Origin: Hyphomicrobiales bacterium
GTDB lineage: Bacteria; Pseudomonadota; Alphaproteobacteria; Rhizobiales; Beijerinckiaceae
DNA: 64,000 bases
Direction: 5' to 3'
NCBI GenBank assembly: GCA_019237205.1
Contig: JAFAHO010000164.1
Location: 1 to 64,000, forward strand
Shown here: positions 55,452 through 64,000 of the stretch, one piece after another
Layout: each line of letters starts with the position of its first letter
Position numbering within the stretch: the first letter of the stretch is position 1
Notes under the pieces: model-generated
Seen by the model: only the letters and a program-made list of their open reading frames with translations
The model's database searches: none
Told to the model about the DNA's origin: nothing
Translations under genes and position numbers: made by a program

Positions 55452-57281
55452 CTATCCAGGGACCATTTCTTCCAACGCCCGACGAAAGGTCACGTGGTCT
55501 GCTTGCGGAAGCGCTGATCGACTTGAAATCCGCCAAATCGTTCCATCGAAGCGGAATCCACAGCGAGAATACAGATCGCGGCAAATGATGTTCTGCTGTG
55601 TTTCGACAAAACCCGCAGTCAACTCGTCGCAAACCCCGAGGACGGTCTGCGCAAGACTGCCGATCGCCGCCAGCTCAACGTCCAGCCCGATCACCCGGCA
55701 ACTCATCACGAACTGCTCGAGTCGATTGGCCGAGAGGATTGCGACCGCAACCAGGCCGTAGTCGGTGAACCGGTCTTCGACATGGAACGCCTCAAAGCTC
55801 CCGCCGGCTTCAAAATGCCGGTCGACCTGCTCCTGGGACCAGCGAATTCCCGTCGTGTTGAATTGGTTGGATTTATTGATGAGCTCAAACGCGCGGGCAA
55901 AACTCGGATGCCGGATATTCCTGATGCTGAACTGATTAATCCGGACGTTCAGCGACTCGAGAAACTCTACCCGCGACATCGTCGTTCGGATCTTCTCGCG
56001 CTCGATCTGACTTTGGATCATCTCGGTCCGTCGCGCCGACTCGTCCGTGATCTCGCCGGCCTGAAGCTCCGGCGCCCACATCAGAATCCGGCGGATCGAG
56101 TACAAATCCGCGCCCAACGTCCGGATCTCCGGGAAAGCCTCCTGGACGAGACTCCGCTCGGCCGGATTGTCATCGATAAACAATGCGTTCCGAGGAAGAA
56201 GGTTAACCTCCTGCAAGATCGCATCGACGTTTTCTGCTTTCGAATTCCAGTTGATTTTTATGGTGGCGAAAGACGATAGAGGCAGTCGATTGTTGATTAC
56301 GCTCGGCCAGAGATCGCGGATCCGTTCCTCCGAATTCTTCGAAGCGATGGCGAGCAGGACGCCGCGCCGCTTCAGAAAAGACAAGGCTTCGATGACGCCA
56401 AGCGGCCAACCTTCGATGATCTCGAGCCTTATCTCAGCCTCCTCGGCCAGAACCCCGCGCCAAAGCGTGTCGTCCAAATCGCAAATGACAATTTTTACAC
56501 TATCCTGCTGTCGAAGGCTGCGGACCATGGCGCGCACATCGGCCCAAAGGCCGTCGATGAAATCGTCTGTGCGGAGATTCATGTCCTCCTTGAGCGGTTT
56601 CGGCGGGTGCAGGCGGTCCTGATCGAATCGCACGTCCCAGTCGTCGATGTAGGCGCCGTGGCTGTTGATCACGACAATATCGTCTTGCACGTGACGGCGC
56701 CCGATGTGGCTTGCCAGTTCGTCGGCGTTGAGCAGGTAGGCGTTTGGCCGAGTTGCGCAGAACTCGGCGACGATGTCGTTGAGGCGCCGGACATACCACG
56801 CGGGGTTTCGGGGGTCGTTATAGGCAAGAAGTCTGCCCATGGAATTACTTTGAGGGCACAAGAAATTGGAAACGAACGTCGTGAGCTTGTGCTCGGCGTT
56901 CAAGCCGTGAGAAGCCTCAAGCATATGCCTGAGCGTCTCTTCCGACCAAAGCAGACGCTCGGCGAACGCCTGTTGGTCGTTCCACTGGAGGCCAGCAAAC
57001 AGGCCCTGCGGCATGACTGTGCGCAGCGGAAGCACGGTCACCTGAAAGTCGTATTCAGCGACCGGCCGCGGCGGCGCCGGAATGTCGCCGGCGTTGTTGA
57101 ACAGCAGAAAGTCGGCTTCTGCGCCTGGAAAAGTCTTGTCGATCGACCAGCTGAACCCCTCCGCGAAGCACGAGCCGACGACGAGGGCGCGCCTCACGAC
57201 AGTTTGCGTCAACGCCAGATCCAAAGGCGCCCGAAAATCCGGGGAAAGATTGCGATATGCTGCCTGCGTTACGTGTTGCAT
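55452..57281 (-). CDS. FkbH-like HAD-superfamily (HAD-IIIC) protein
   Basis: VKIVICDLDDTLWRGVLAEEAEIRLEIIEGWPLGVIEALSFLKRRGVLLAIASKNSEE; NALFIDDNPAERSLVQEAFPEI; start chosen at MQHVTQAAYRN. Confidence 0.88.
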   Translation of the reverse strand: MQHVTQAAYRNLSPDFRAPLDLALTQTVVRRALVVGSCFAEGFSWSIDKTFPGAEADFLLFNNAGDIPAPPRPVAEYDFQVTVLPLRTVMPQGLFAGLQWNDQQAFAERLLWSEETLRHMLEASHGLNAEHKLTTFVSNFLCPQSNSMGRLLAYNDPRNPAWYVRRLNDIVAEFCATRPNAYLLNADELASHIGRRHVQDDIVVINSHGAYIDDWDVRFDQDRLHPPKPLKEDMNLRTDDFIDGLWADVRAMVRSLRQQDSVKIVICDLDDTLWRGVLAEEAEIRLEIIEGWPLGVIEALSFLKRRGVLLAIASKNSEERIRDLWPSVINNRLPLSSFATIKINWNSKAENVDAILQEVNLLPRNALFIDDNPAERSLVQEAFPEIRTLGADLYSIRRILMWAPELQAGEITDESARRTEMIQSQIEREKIRTTMSRVEFLESLNVRINQFSIRNIRHPSFARAFELINKSNQFNTTGIRWSQEQVDRHFEAGGSFEAFHVEDRFTDYGLVAVAILSANRLEQFVMSCRVIGLDVELAAIGSLAQTVLGVCDELTAGFVETQQNIICRDLYSRCGFRFDGTIWRISSRSALPQADHVTFRRALEEMVPG

Positions 57282-57486
57282 CGCGCTCCTTCGCCTGGTC
57301 AGGTGTCGAAACGCCTTATCCGATTTCTGCAAAAATCCCGCAAGGTGCGCTGCAACATCTGCGCGATTTTCCCGCAACCGTCCCGGCGGGCATATCCGAG
57401 ATGTCGGGTCTCCGCGACGTATCCGGCAAACCGGTAAGGCTAGCTCTCCCTTCGGGTCTCCGCGCCTGCCTTGCTATAAGCCCTTC

Positions 57487-59586
57487 ATGCGTCCGTCCCT
57501 TCTCGATCCACTGTTCGCGCCCGCCGGCTCGCTGCCGGGAATCGGACCGAAGAACGCCAGGCTCTTCGACCGGCTGCCCGGCAAGCCTGACGGCGCGCGG
57601 GTCGTGGACGTGCTGTTCCATCTGCCCTACGCCACCCTGGACCGGCGCGCGCGGCCCAAAATCCGCGACGCGGCGCCCGACACGATCGTCACCATCGAGG
57701 CGAGGGTAACGGCGCACCACGAACCGCCGAACGCGCGCTCGCGCGCGCCCTTCAAGGTGCTGGTCGAGGACGAGACCGGCGACGTCGAACTCGTGTTCTT
57801 CCTCGCCAATCACGATTGGGTCCGCTCGCGCCTGCCGATCGGCGCGACGCGCTGGATTTCAGGCAAGCTCGAGCTGTGGGACGGACGCCGGCAGATCGTC
57901 CATCCCGACCGGGTGCTGAACGCCGAGGAGCTCGCAAGACTGCCGGCGGTCGAGCCGGTATACGGCCTGACCGAGGGTCTCCTTCAGCGCACGGTCGCGC
58001 GCGCGGTCGAGGGCGCGCTGAAGCGCTCTCCCCGCCTGCCGGAGTGGATCGGCGCGGAGACGCTGCGACTCCTAAAGCTTCCCGGTTTCGCGGAGGCGCT
58101 CGCGGCCATGCACCGGCCGGCCGCGCCCGCGGACATCGACCCGGCCGGCCCCGCCGCCACGCGCCTCGCCTATGACGAACTGCTGGCGAACCAGCTTGCG
58201 CTGCTTCTGGTGCGCGCCCGGATGCGCGGGATCGCCGGGCGCGCGCATGTCGCCGAGGGCGCGCTCGGCAAGCGCCTCGAGGCGGAGCTGCCGTTTTCGC
58301 TGACCAGGGCGCAGCGCAAGGCGGTCGACGAGATCCGCGCCGATCTGGCGGCCGAAAAGCGCATGATCCGGCTTCTGCAGGGCGACGTCGGCTCGGGCAA
58401 GACCGTGGTCGCGCTGATCGCGATGGCCGAGGTCGTCGAGGCCGGACGGCAGGCGGCGATGATGGCGCCGACCGAAGTCCTCGCCCGCCAGCACTACGAG
58501 CGCATGGCGCCGCTCGCCGAAAAAGCGGGATTGCGCATGGCCCTCATGACCGGCCGCGACAAGGCGTCCGAGCGGCGCGCGACGCTCGAAGGCCTGGCAG
58601 CCCGTAAAATCGACATCGCGGTCGGCACCCACGCCCTCCTCCAGGAGGGCGTGGCCTTCGCCGATCTTGGCCTTGCAGTCGTCGACGAGCAGCATCGCTT
58701 CGGCGTCAGGCAGAGGCTCGCGCTCGCCTCCAAGGGCGAGACGGTCGATCTCCTGGTGATGACGGCGACGCCCATTCCGCGCTCGCTGGTGCTCGCCTAT
58801 TTCGGCGACATGGACGTCTCGGCCTTGCGCGAAAAACCGCCGGGGCGCCAGCCGATCGACACCCGCGTCCTGCCGATTGAGCGCATCGGCGAGGTCGCTG
58901 CAGGCCTGACGCGCGCGATCTCTTCGGGCGCGCGCGCTTATTGGATCTGTCCGCTGGTCGAGGAGAGCGAAACGCTCGATGTCGCGGCGGCCGAGGAACG
59001 CGCCGCGCAGTTGCGCGCGCTTTTCGGCCACGCGGTCGGCCTCGTTCACGGGAAGATGAGCGGCCCCGACAAGGACGCCGCAATGGCGCGCTTCGAGGCA
59101 GGCCAGACGAAGATCCTGGTCGCGACCACGGTCGTCGAGGTCGGCGTCGACGTGCCGGAGGCGACGATCATGATCGTCGAGCACGCCGAGCGTTTCGGGC
59201 TCGCCCAGCTGCATCAGCTGCGCGGACGCGTGGGGCGTGGGACGGGCCGCTCGAGCTGCCTCCTCCTCTATAAGGGTCCCCTCGGCGATACAGCGCGGGC
59301 GCGGCTCGAAACCTTACGCGAAACCGAGGACGGCTTCCGCATCGCGGAGGAGGATTTGCGCCTGCGGGGCGAAGGCGACGTGCTGGGCGCCCGTCAGGCC
59401 GGCGCGCCCGGCTTCCGTTTCGCCCGTCTCGAGGTCCACGGGGGGCTCGTGGCGCGGGCGCGGGAGGAGGCGCAGGCGGCGCTGAGGCGCAGCGAGCGGC
59501 TGACCGGCGAGGAGAATCGCGGCTTGAGGCTCCTTCTCTATCTCTTTGAGCGCGATGAGGCGGCGAAGCTGATCGAAGCCGGGTGA
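57487..59586 (+). CDS. recG: ATP-dependent DNA helicase RecG
   Basis: LQGDVGSGKTVVALIAM, VVDEQHRFGVRQRLAL, MTATPIPRSLVLAYFGDMDVS, RVGRGTGRSSCLLLY. Confidence 0.96.
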   Translation: MRPSLLDPLFAPAGSLPGIGPKNARLFDRLPGKPDGARVVDVLFHLPYATLDRRARPKIRDAAPDTIVTIEARVTAHHEPPNARSRAPFKVLVEDETGDVELVFFLANHDWVRSRLPIGATRWISGKLELWDGRRQIVHPDRVLNAEELARLPAVEPVYGLTEGLLQRTVARAVEGALKRSPRLPEWIGAETLRLLKLPGFAEALAAMHRPAAPADIDPAGPAATRLAYDELLANQLALLLVRARMRGIAGRAHVAEGALGKRLEAELPFSLTRAQRKAVDEIRADLAAEKRMIRLLQGDVGSGKTVVALIAMAEVVEAGRQAAMMAPTEVLARQHYERMAPLAEKAGLRMALMTGRDKASERRATLEGLAARKIDIAVGTHALLQEGVAFADLGLAVVDEQHRFGVRQRLALASKGETVDLLVMTATPIPRSLVLAYFGDMDVSALREKPPGRQPIDTRVLPIERIGEVAAGLTRAISSGARAYWICPLVEESETLDVAAAEERAAQLRALFGHAVGLVHGKMSGPDKDAAMARFEAGQTKILVATTVVEVGVDVPEATIMIVEHAERFGLAQLHQLRGRVGRGTGRSSCLLLYKGPLGDTARARLETLRETEDGFRIAEEDLRLRGEGDVLGARQAGAPGFRFARLEVHGGLVARAREEAQAALRRSERLTGEENRGLRLLLYLFERDEAAKLIEAG

Positions 59587-59625
59587 GCGCCCCGCTAAGG
59601 CGTAGAAAACTGTCTCCCTGTTTAT

Positions 59626-60072
59626 TTACAGGCCAAAAAGCGACGGAGAGGAGCGGGACAGGGTTTCGATGAGGGGACATCCAGGCGTTTTGCCGGTATC
59701 GCAGCGGCGCACTGCATCCGCCAGGACACCTTGCATTGCCTTGAGGTCGGCAATCTTCGCCCGAACCTTCGCCAGATGTCTCGCTGCAATCTCGCGCGCC
59801 TCGGCGCACGCGCCTTGGCCATCCCCTGCGGAAAGGGCGAGCAACGCGCGAACTTCGTCGAGGGTGAACCCAAGCTCGCGGGAACGACGGACGAAGGCGA
59901 TCGTCCGGGTCTCAGCTGGGCCGTAGACCCGTCGTCCGCTGGCGGTGCGCGGCGGCGCGGCCACCACCTTGATGCGCTCGTAGTAGCGGATGGTTTCGAC
60001 ATTCACGCCGGTTCGGCGAGACAGTTCGCCGATCGAGAGGAGCGGCGGCGTTCGGGGGGTGACGGGGCGCAA
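59626..60072 (-). CDS. merR: MerR family regulator, mercury-responsive type
   Basis: LSIGELSRRTGVNVETIRYYERIKVVAAPPRTASGRRVYGPAETRTIAFVRRSRELGFTLDEVRALLAL; C-terminal CDTGKTPGCPLIETL; proposed TTG start. Confidence 0.85.
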   Translation of the reverse strand: MRPVTPRTPPLLSIGELSRRTGVNVETIRYYERIKVVAAPPRTASGRRVYGPAETRTIAFVRRSRELGFTLDEVRALLALSAGDGQGACAEAREIAARHLAKVRAKIADLKAMQGVLADAVRRCDTGKTPGCPLIETLSRSSPSLFGL

Positions 60073-60085
60073 CGAAAAATTCCTC

Positions 60086-60116
60086 TTGATCCTGTAGGGA
60101 CTACAGGTTGTAGCAC
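60086..60116 (+). promoter_or_regulatory. MerR-type operator/promoter between merR and merT
   Basis: TTGATC (-35), 7-bp dyad CCTGTAG-GGA-CTACAGG (60091-60107), TAGCAC (-10) with 19-bp spacer typical of MerR-activated promoters. Confidence 0.75.
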
Positions 60117-60124
60117 TTCCACCC

Positions 60125-60529
60125 ATGACCAGCCAAAGTGAAAGCCCAACCGGCCTTGCCCGGCCGAGTGAAGGCCGCAGCACCGTCGATGGGCAGAATC
60201 TTCTCGCGGCTGGCGGCATTCTCGCCGCCCTCGGCGCGGCTTCGTGTTGCGTCATACCCTTTGTGCTGTTTGTTGTCGGCGTCACTGGAGCGTGGATCGG
60301 CGATTTGACCGCGCTTGAGCCCTACCAGCCGATCTTCGCCACAGTGGCGGTCGGATGTCTCGCCCTCGGATTCTACTTCGTCTACCGCAGACCCGAAACA
60401 GCTTGCAGCGGGGACTCCTACTGCGCCAGACCGGCTGCCGACCGTACGGCCAAATTTTGCCTCTGGGCGGCTGCCGCATTGCTTGTCATTGCGCTCGGAT
60501 TCCCACGCCTCGCCCCGTTGTTCTTGTAA
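60125..60529 (+). CDS. merT: Mercuric transport protein MerT-like
   Basis: LLAAGGILAALGAASCCVIPFVLFVVGVTGAWIGDLTALEPYQPIFATVAVGCLALGFYFVYR. Confidence 0.9.
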   Translation: MTSQSESPTGLARPSEGRSTVDGQNLLAAGGILAALGAASCCVIPFVLFVVGVTGAWIGDLTALEPYQPIFATVAVGCLALGFYFVYRRPETACSGDSYCARPAADRTAKFCLWAAAALLVIALGFPRLAPLFL

Positions 60530-60543
60530 TCGCGGAGAAAACC

Positions 60544-60840
60544 ATGAACCGCAGTCTTGCCATTGTCGCAGCGCTCGCCGTCCTGTTGTCGGCCGGGTCA
60601 GTTCACGCGGCGGAACAGACCGTCGTTCTGAATGTCAAAAACGCCTACTGCGCGCTCTGCCTCTCAATCGTCAAAACCTCGCTGACCCGCGTTCCTGGCG
60701 TCAAGACGGTCGAAATCAAGCAGGCCGGTCAAACGGCGGTCTTGTTGGCGACGGTCATCTTCGACGACGCGACCACCAGTGTGTCTGCGCTCGTCGCGGC
60801 GCCGACAAATGCCGGATACCCGACGCAAGCCGTGAATTGA
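60544..60840 (+). CDS. merP: MerP-like periplasmic HMA-domain protein
   Basis: Signal peptide; QTVVLNVKNAYCALCLSIVKTSLTRVPGVKTVEIKQAGQTAVL; CALC metal-binding motif. Confidence 0.85.
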   Translation: MNRSLAIVAALAVLLSAGSVHAAEQTVVLNVKNAYCALCLSIVKTSLTRVPGVKTVEIKQAGQTAVLLATVIFDDATTSVSALVAAPTNAGYPTQAVN

Positions 60841-60847
60841 GTCGAGC

Positions 60848-61096
60848 GTGAGCGACCGCTTCACAATCGAACAATCCCTTGTCACTTGTCCGAAGTGCGG
60901 CGCGGCGAAGCTCGAAACCATGCCGACCGACGCATGCCAATTCTTTTACGAATGCACCGGCTGCGGGACGCTGCTGCGCCCAAAGCCCGGCGATTGCTGC
61001 GTGTTCTGTTCGTTCGGCTCGGCGCCTTGTCCCCCCGTTCAGGAGGCGCGCGGCAAGGGCGGATGCTGTGAATCGGCAGGCCAAAGCTGCGCATGA
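60848..61096 (+). CDS. GDCCVxC domain-containing protein
   Basis: CPKCGAAKLETMPTDACQFFYECTGCGTLLRPKPGDCCVFCSFGSAPCPP. Confidence 0.88.
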   Translation: MSDRFTIEQSLVTCPKCGAAKLETMPTDACQFFYECTGCGTLLRPKPGDCCVFCSFGSAPCPPVQEARGKGGCCESAGQSCA

Positions 61097-61437
61097 CTGC
61101 ATCCGGCGGACCGCCCTGCGCGTGCGGCGCCGCCTTCTGACGCTGCTTGCGAACCGGCGCGGCCGAACAGGGTAGATTGGCGAGCGGCGGCAGGATGAAG
61201 CGGTCATAGAGGCCCATGACGACCCTTCCTTGCTATCGGGCGGCATGCGCGGCTCGGAACAGCTGCATCTTGAAACAGGCGAGCGCAACGTGCAATGCGA
61301 CCTGGAGGCTCCATCCGTCAAATCGCGCGACGGCTTGCAGACTTTTGATCTTAACCCGAGAACAGATGTCCGCTTCACAATGCCGCCGTCAGGAGCATCG
61401 ATCATGTTCACCTCAGGCGAGCGAGCGGGGACGAACG

Positions 61438-62430
61438 ATGCGGCGGCGGCGCTTTGGGCGGAACGGAACGGTCTCGGCGGTCGGCTTCGGCTGCATGAGC
61501 TTTGGCGGCTTTTACGGGCCGACGACGGAGAGCGAGTCCATGCGGGCGATGGGGCGCGCGCTCGAGCTCGGCGTCAATTTCTGGGACACCGCCAACGCCT
61601 ATGGCGAGGGCCTCTGCGAGACGCTGATCGGCAAGTTCCTGGCTGAAGGCCGCGCGCGGCGGGAAACAATCACGCTCGCGACCAAATTCGCCATCCGCCG
61701 CCTCGCCGATGGGACGCGCGCGTTCGACAACAGCCCGGACCATATCGGCGAGAGCCTCAAAGGGTCGTTGAAGCGGCTCGGCGTCGATCATATCGACCTC
61801 TACTACGTGCACCGGGTCGACAGGAGAATTCCGATCGAGGACACGATCGGAGAACTGGCTCGGCATGTGAAGGCAGGCCTGGTCGGGGCGATCGGCCTCA
61901 GCGAAGTCGCGCCCGATACGCTTCGCCGCGCCCATGTCGTGCATCCGATCGCCGCCGTGCAGTCGGAATATTCGCTCTGGACACGGAACCCGGAGCTTGG
62001 GCTCATTCAGGCGTGCAAGGAGACGGGCGCGGTCCTGGTGGCGTTCTCGCCGCTGGGGCGGGGATATTTCAGCGGCCTCTTGCAGGAGGTCGAGACCTTT
62101 GGCGAAAAGGATTTCCGCGCCGCCAATCCGCGATTCCAGGGCTTGAACTGGCGGCGCAACCGCGATCGCCTCGATGCCTATCTCGAGCTCGCCAAAAGCT
62201 GGGGCGTGAGGCCTGCCACGCTCGCCATTGCCTGGACGCTCGCCAAAGCGCCCCATGTCGTGCCCATCCCCGGCACACGAACGGCGGCCCATCTCGAAGA
62301 ATGCGCTGAGGCTGCGGACATCGACCTGACCGAGGCTCAACTCGCCGAGCTCGAGCGCGTCCTGCCCGTCGGCTTCGCCGCCGGCGAGCGCTACTCTGAT
62401 CAGCAGTGGGTCGGAATCCAAAAATACTGA
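61438..62430 (+). CDS. Aldo/keto reductase
   Basis: RRFGRNGTVSAVGFGCMSFGGFYGPTTESESMRAMGRALELGVNFWDTANAYGEG...HIDLYYVHRVD...; start at ATG 61438. Confidence 0.93.
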   Translation: MRRRRFGRNGTVSAVGFGCMSFGGFYGPTTESESMRAMGRALELGVNFWDTANAYGEGLCETLIGKFLAEGRARRETITLATKFAIRRLADGTRAFDNSPDHIGESLKGSLKRLGVDHIDLYYVHRVDRRIPIEDTIGELARHVKAGLVGAIGLSEVAPDTLRRAHVVHPIAAVQSEYSLWTRNPELGLIQACKETGAVLVAFSPLGRGYFSGLLQEVETFGEKDFRAANPRFQGLNWRRNRDRLDAYLELAKSWGVRPATLAIAWTLAKAPHVVPIPGTRTAAHLEECAEAADIDLTEAQLAELERVLPVGFAAGERYSDQQWVGIQKY

Positions 62431-62522
62431 CGGCGCCGGCCGCGCCGGATGGGTCTCCGCCGCGGGACTGGACGAAATCGGCCCCGCGACCCATATGCGC
62501 GTCAGTCTCTTCGGAGTCTTCC

Positions 62523-63257
62523 TTGTCCCTCGGCGTGCTGTTCACGATCCTCAACGTCCTCCTCATCGTTCATGCGGCGAGGACTGGCCGATTCATGCCT
62601 TGGGGCTTCGTGATCCTGTTTCTGCCGGGGATCGGCGCGCTCGTCTACGTCGCGTTCGAACTCGCGCCGCAATGGTTCGGCTCGTTTGGCGGCCGGAGAG
62701 CGCGTCGCACGGTTGCGGCCGCGCTCGATCCCACCGGCCGCTATCGCGCGCTCAAGGACGAGCTCGACGTCGTCGACACGATCGCGAACCGGCGCGCGCT
62801 TGCGGACGAATGCGTGACGATCGGCAGGCCGCAGGAGGCGCTGGAGCATTACGAAGCCATTCTGGCGCGGCCGCTCGGCGACGAACCCGCGTATCGCATC
62901 GGCAAGGCGCGCGCGCTTCTCGATCTTGGCCGCGCTGACGAAGCCGTTGCGGCGCTGGAAGAGGTCAAGCGGGTTTCGCCGGACCTCCACTCGGCGGAGG
63001 GACGCCTTCTCTACGCCCGCGCTCTGGATAGGGCGGGCCGCAGCGAAGAGGCGCTCGACCAATACGCCAGCCTCGCGCGGACCTACCCCGGACCCGAACC
63101 CAGCGTGCGCCAGGCGCAGCTTCTCGAGAGGCTCGGTCGGAGGGAGCAGGCGCGCTCGATCGCCGACGAGGTGGTGCGTTCGCTGAGGCGCGCTCCGGCC
63201 CATGTGCGCGCCAACGAGCGCGAGTGGTTTGTGCTCGCCGCGCGTCTGGCCCGCTGA
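62523..63257 (+). CDS. TPR-containing membrane protein
   Basis: LGVLFTILNVLLIVHAARTGRFMPWGFVILFLPGIGALVYVAFELAPQW then TPR-like repeats; TTG start inferred, ORF opens at 62406. Confidence 0.7.
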   Translation: MSLGVLFTILNVLLIVHAARTGRFMPWGFVILFLPGIGALVYVAFELAPQWFGSFGGRRARRTVAAALDPTGRYRALKDELDVVDTIANRRALADECVTIGRPQEALEHYEAILARPLGDEPAYRIGKARALLDLGRADEAVAALEEVKRVSPDLHSAEGRLLYARALDRAGRSEEALDQYASLARTYPGPEPSVRQAQLLERLGRREQARSIADEVVRSLRRAPAHVRANEREWFVLAARLAR

Positions 63258-63320
63258 CCCTTCGAGGCGTTTGCGCTGCGTCTTGCCTTGCGGGACAAAA
63301 ACCCCTTCGGGCGCCCTGCC

Positions 63321-63641
63321 ATGTCGAGCAAACACGCCATTTTCGTCACTCCCGATCCGGTTCGCCCCGCGACCTTCGACGTCGCCATCCGCGAGGCGCG
63401 GAGCGAGAGCCGCCATCGGGTGACAGTCCAGGCCGCCGACGCCGCGCGCTGGGCGACGCTCGGCGTCGATCCGGCTGAGGGCGTCGAGGCCGCCATGCGC
63501 TTCCTTCTCGATCGGGAGCCGAAGGAATCGATCCTCGCCGCGTTCGACATCGACGTCATTCGGCGATATTTTCCCGAGATCGACGAAGCGCTTCCCTCCT
63601 ATCTTGCGCGCCCGAGCGGCGAGGGAGAGGACCGCGCATAG
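63321..63641 (+). CDS. Hypothetical protein
   Basis: 106 aa ORF MSSKHAIFVTPDPVRPATFDVAIREARSESRHRVTVQAADAARWATLGVDPAEG; coding-like composition between two genes. Confidence 0.5.
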   Translation: MSSKHAIFVTPDPVRPATFDVAIREARSESRHRVTVQAADAARWATLGVDPAEGVEAAMRFLLDREPKESILAAFDIDVIRRYFPEIDEALPSYLARPSGEGEDRA

Positions 63642-63666
63642 GTCGGGTGTCCATGAGAGGAAGCAT

Positions 63667-64000
63667 ATGAGCGCCGCGCTCGCCTGGTCGGAGGCGACCC
63701 TCGAAGACCGTTGGTCCGCGGCCGAGGGCTGGTTCTACATGACCGGCATGCAGGCTCTGGTGCGCCTGCCGATCCAGCAGCGCCTGCGTGACGAGGCGGC
63801 CAGCCTCAACACCGGCGGCTATATTTCCGGCTATCGCGGTTCGCCCTTGGGCCGCTACGACATCGAACTCTGGCGCGCCGACTCGATCCTCAAGCAGCAC
63901 AACATCGTCTTCCGTCCCGGCCTCAACGAGGACCTGGCGGCGACCGCGATCTGGGGCGCGCAGCATCTGACGAGCTTCCCCGGCGCGACCGTCGATGGCG
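63667..64000 (+). CDS. Indolepyruvate ferredoxin oxidoreductase family protein, N-terminal fragment (truncated by window end)
   Basis: AEGWFYMTGMQALVRLPIQQRLRDEAASLNTGGYISGYRGSPLGRYDIELWRADSILKQHNIVFRPGLNEDLAATAIWGAQ. Confidence 0.9.
   Translation, partial: MSAALAWSEATLEDRWSAAEGWFYMTGMQALVRLPIQQRLRDEAASLNTGGYISGYRGSPLGRYDIELWRADSILKQHNIVFRPGLNEDLAATAIWGAQHLTSFPGATVDG

Noticed and set aside
58072-59214. 380-aa - strand ORF
   Set aside because: Antisense to recG helicase motifs
1-64000. Phage-defence, toxin-antitoxin or CRISPR-Cas system
   Set aside because: No nuclease/defence modules, cas genes or spacer arrays seen; the RHH protein at 35881 is a conserved sspB neighbour without a toxin partner
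1-64000. tRNA or rRNA genes
   Set aside because: No convincing cloverleaf or rRNA sequence noticed by eye apart from the tmRNA; a tRNAscan/Infernal run would be needed to exclude them fully

Overview
64 kb of GC-rich DNA from an alphaproteobacterium, probably Hyphomicrobiales (inferred from a permuted two-piece tmRNA with tag ANDNYAPVALAA, the sspB/DUF4169 cluster, the holC-pepA-lptFG-lptD-pdxA-rsmA order, and a WAMM-type PEP-CTERM motif). Left part (1-18.8 kb): a catabolic island with a salicylyl/anthraniloyl-CoA-type flavin monooxygenase (cut by the left edge), two MarR regulators, two phytoene-dehydrogenase-like FAD oxidoreductases flanking a cyclase-family hydrolase, a two-subunit indolepyruvate/2-oxoacid:ferredoxin oxidoreductase, a five-gene dipeptide-type ABC transporter, a phenylacetate-CoA ligase, and a DpgC-like cofactor-independent dioxygenase. 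Together these suggest an undescribed O2-dependent route arylacetate -> arylacetyl-CoA -> arylglyoxylate -> aryl-CoA -> hydroxyaryl-CoA. 18.9-34.4 kb: two gene remnants (a frameshifted amine oxidase and an internally deleted FAH-fold ORF) around a GntR/FCD regulator. These are followed by an alpha/beta hydrolase, an amidohydrolase, a branched-chain-type ABC system with fused LivH-LivM and a LivF-Tm-1-like (UPF0261) fusion, a flotillin-like coiled-coil protein, an SRPBCC protein, an SRPBCC-quinone oxidoreductase fusion, and a convergent Gfo/Idh/MocA oxidoreductase. 34.6-50 kb: core functions (ssrA, sspB, AsmA, holC, pepA, lptF/G/D, pdxA, rsmA). 50-64 kb: an AT-richer acyltransferase, a PEP-CTERM protein, a thioesterase, an OmpA-like protein, an FkbH-like protein, recG, a merR/merT/merP/GDCCVxC cluster with no merA, an aldo/keto reductase, a TPR protein, and the start of a second indolepyruvate oxidoreductase. 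All product calls come from reading motifs and family resemblance; no database searches were run.
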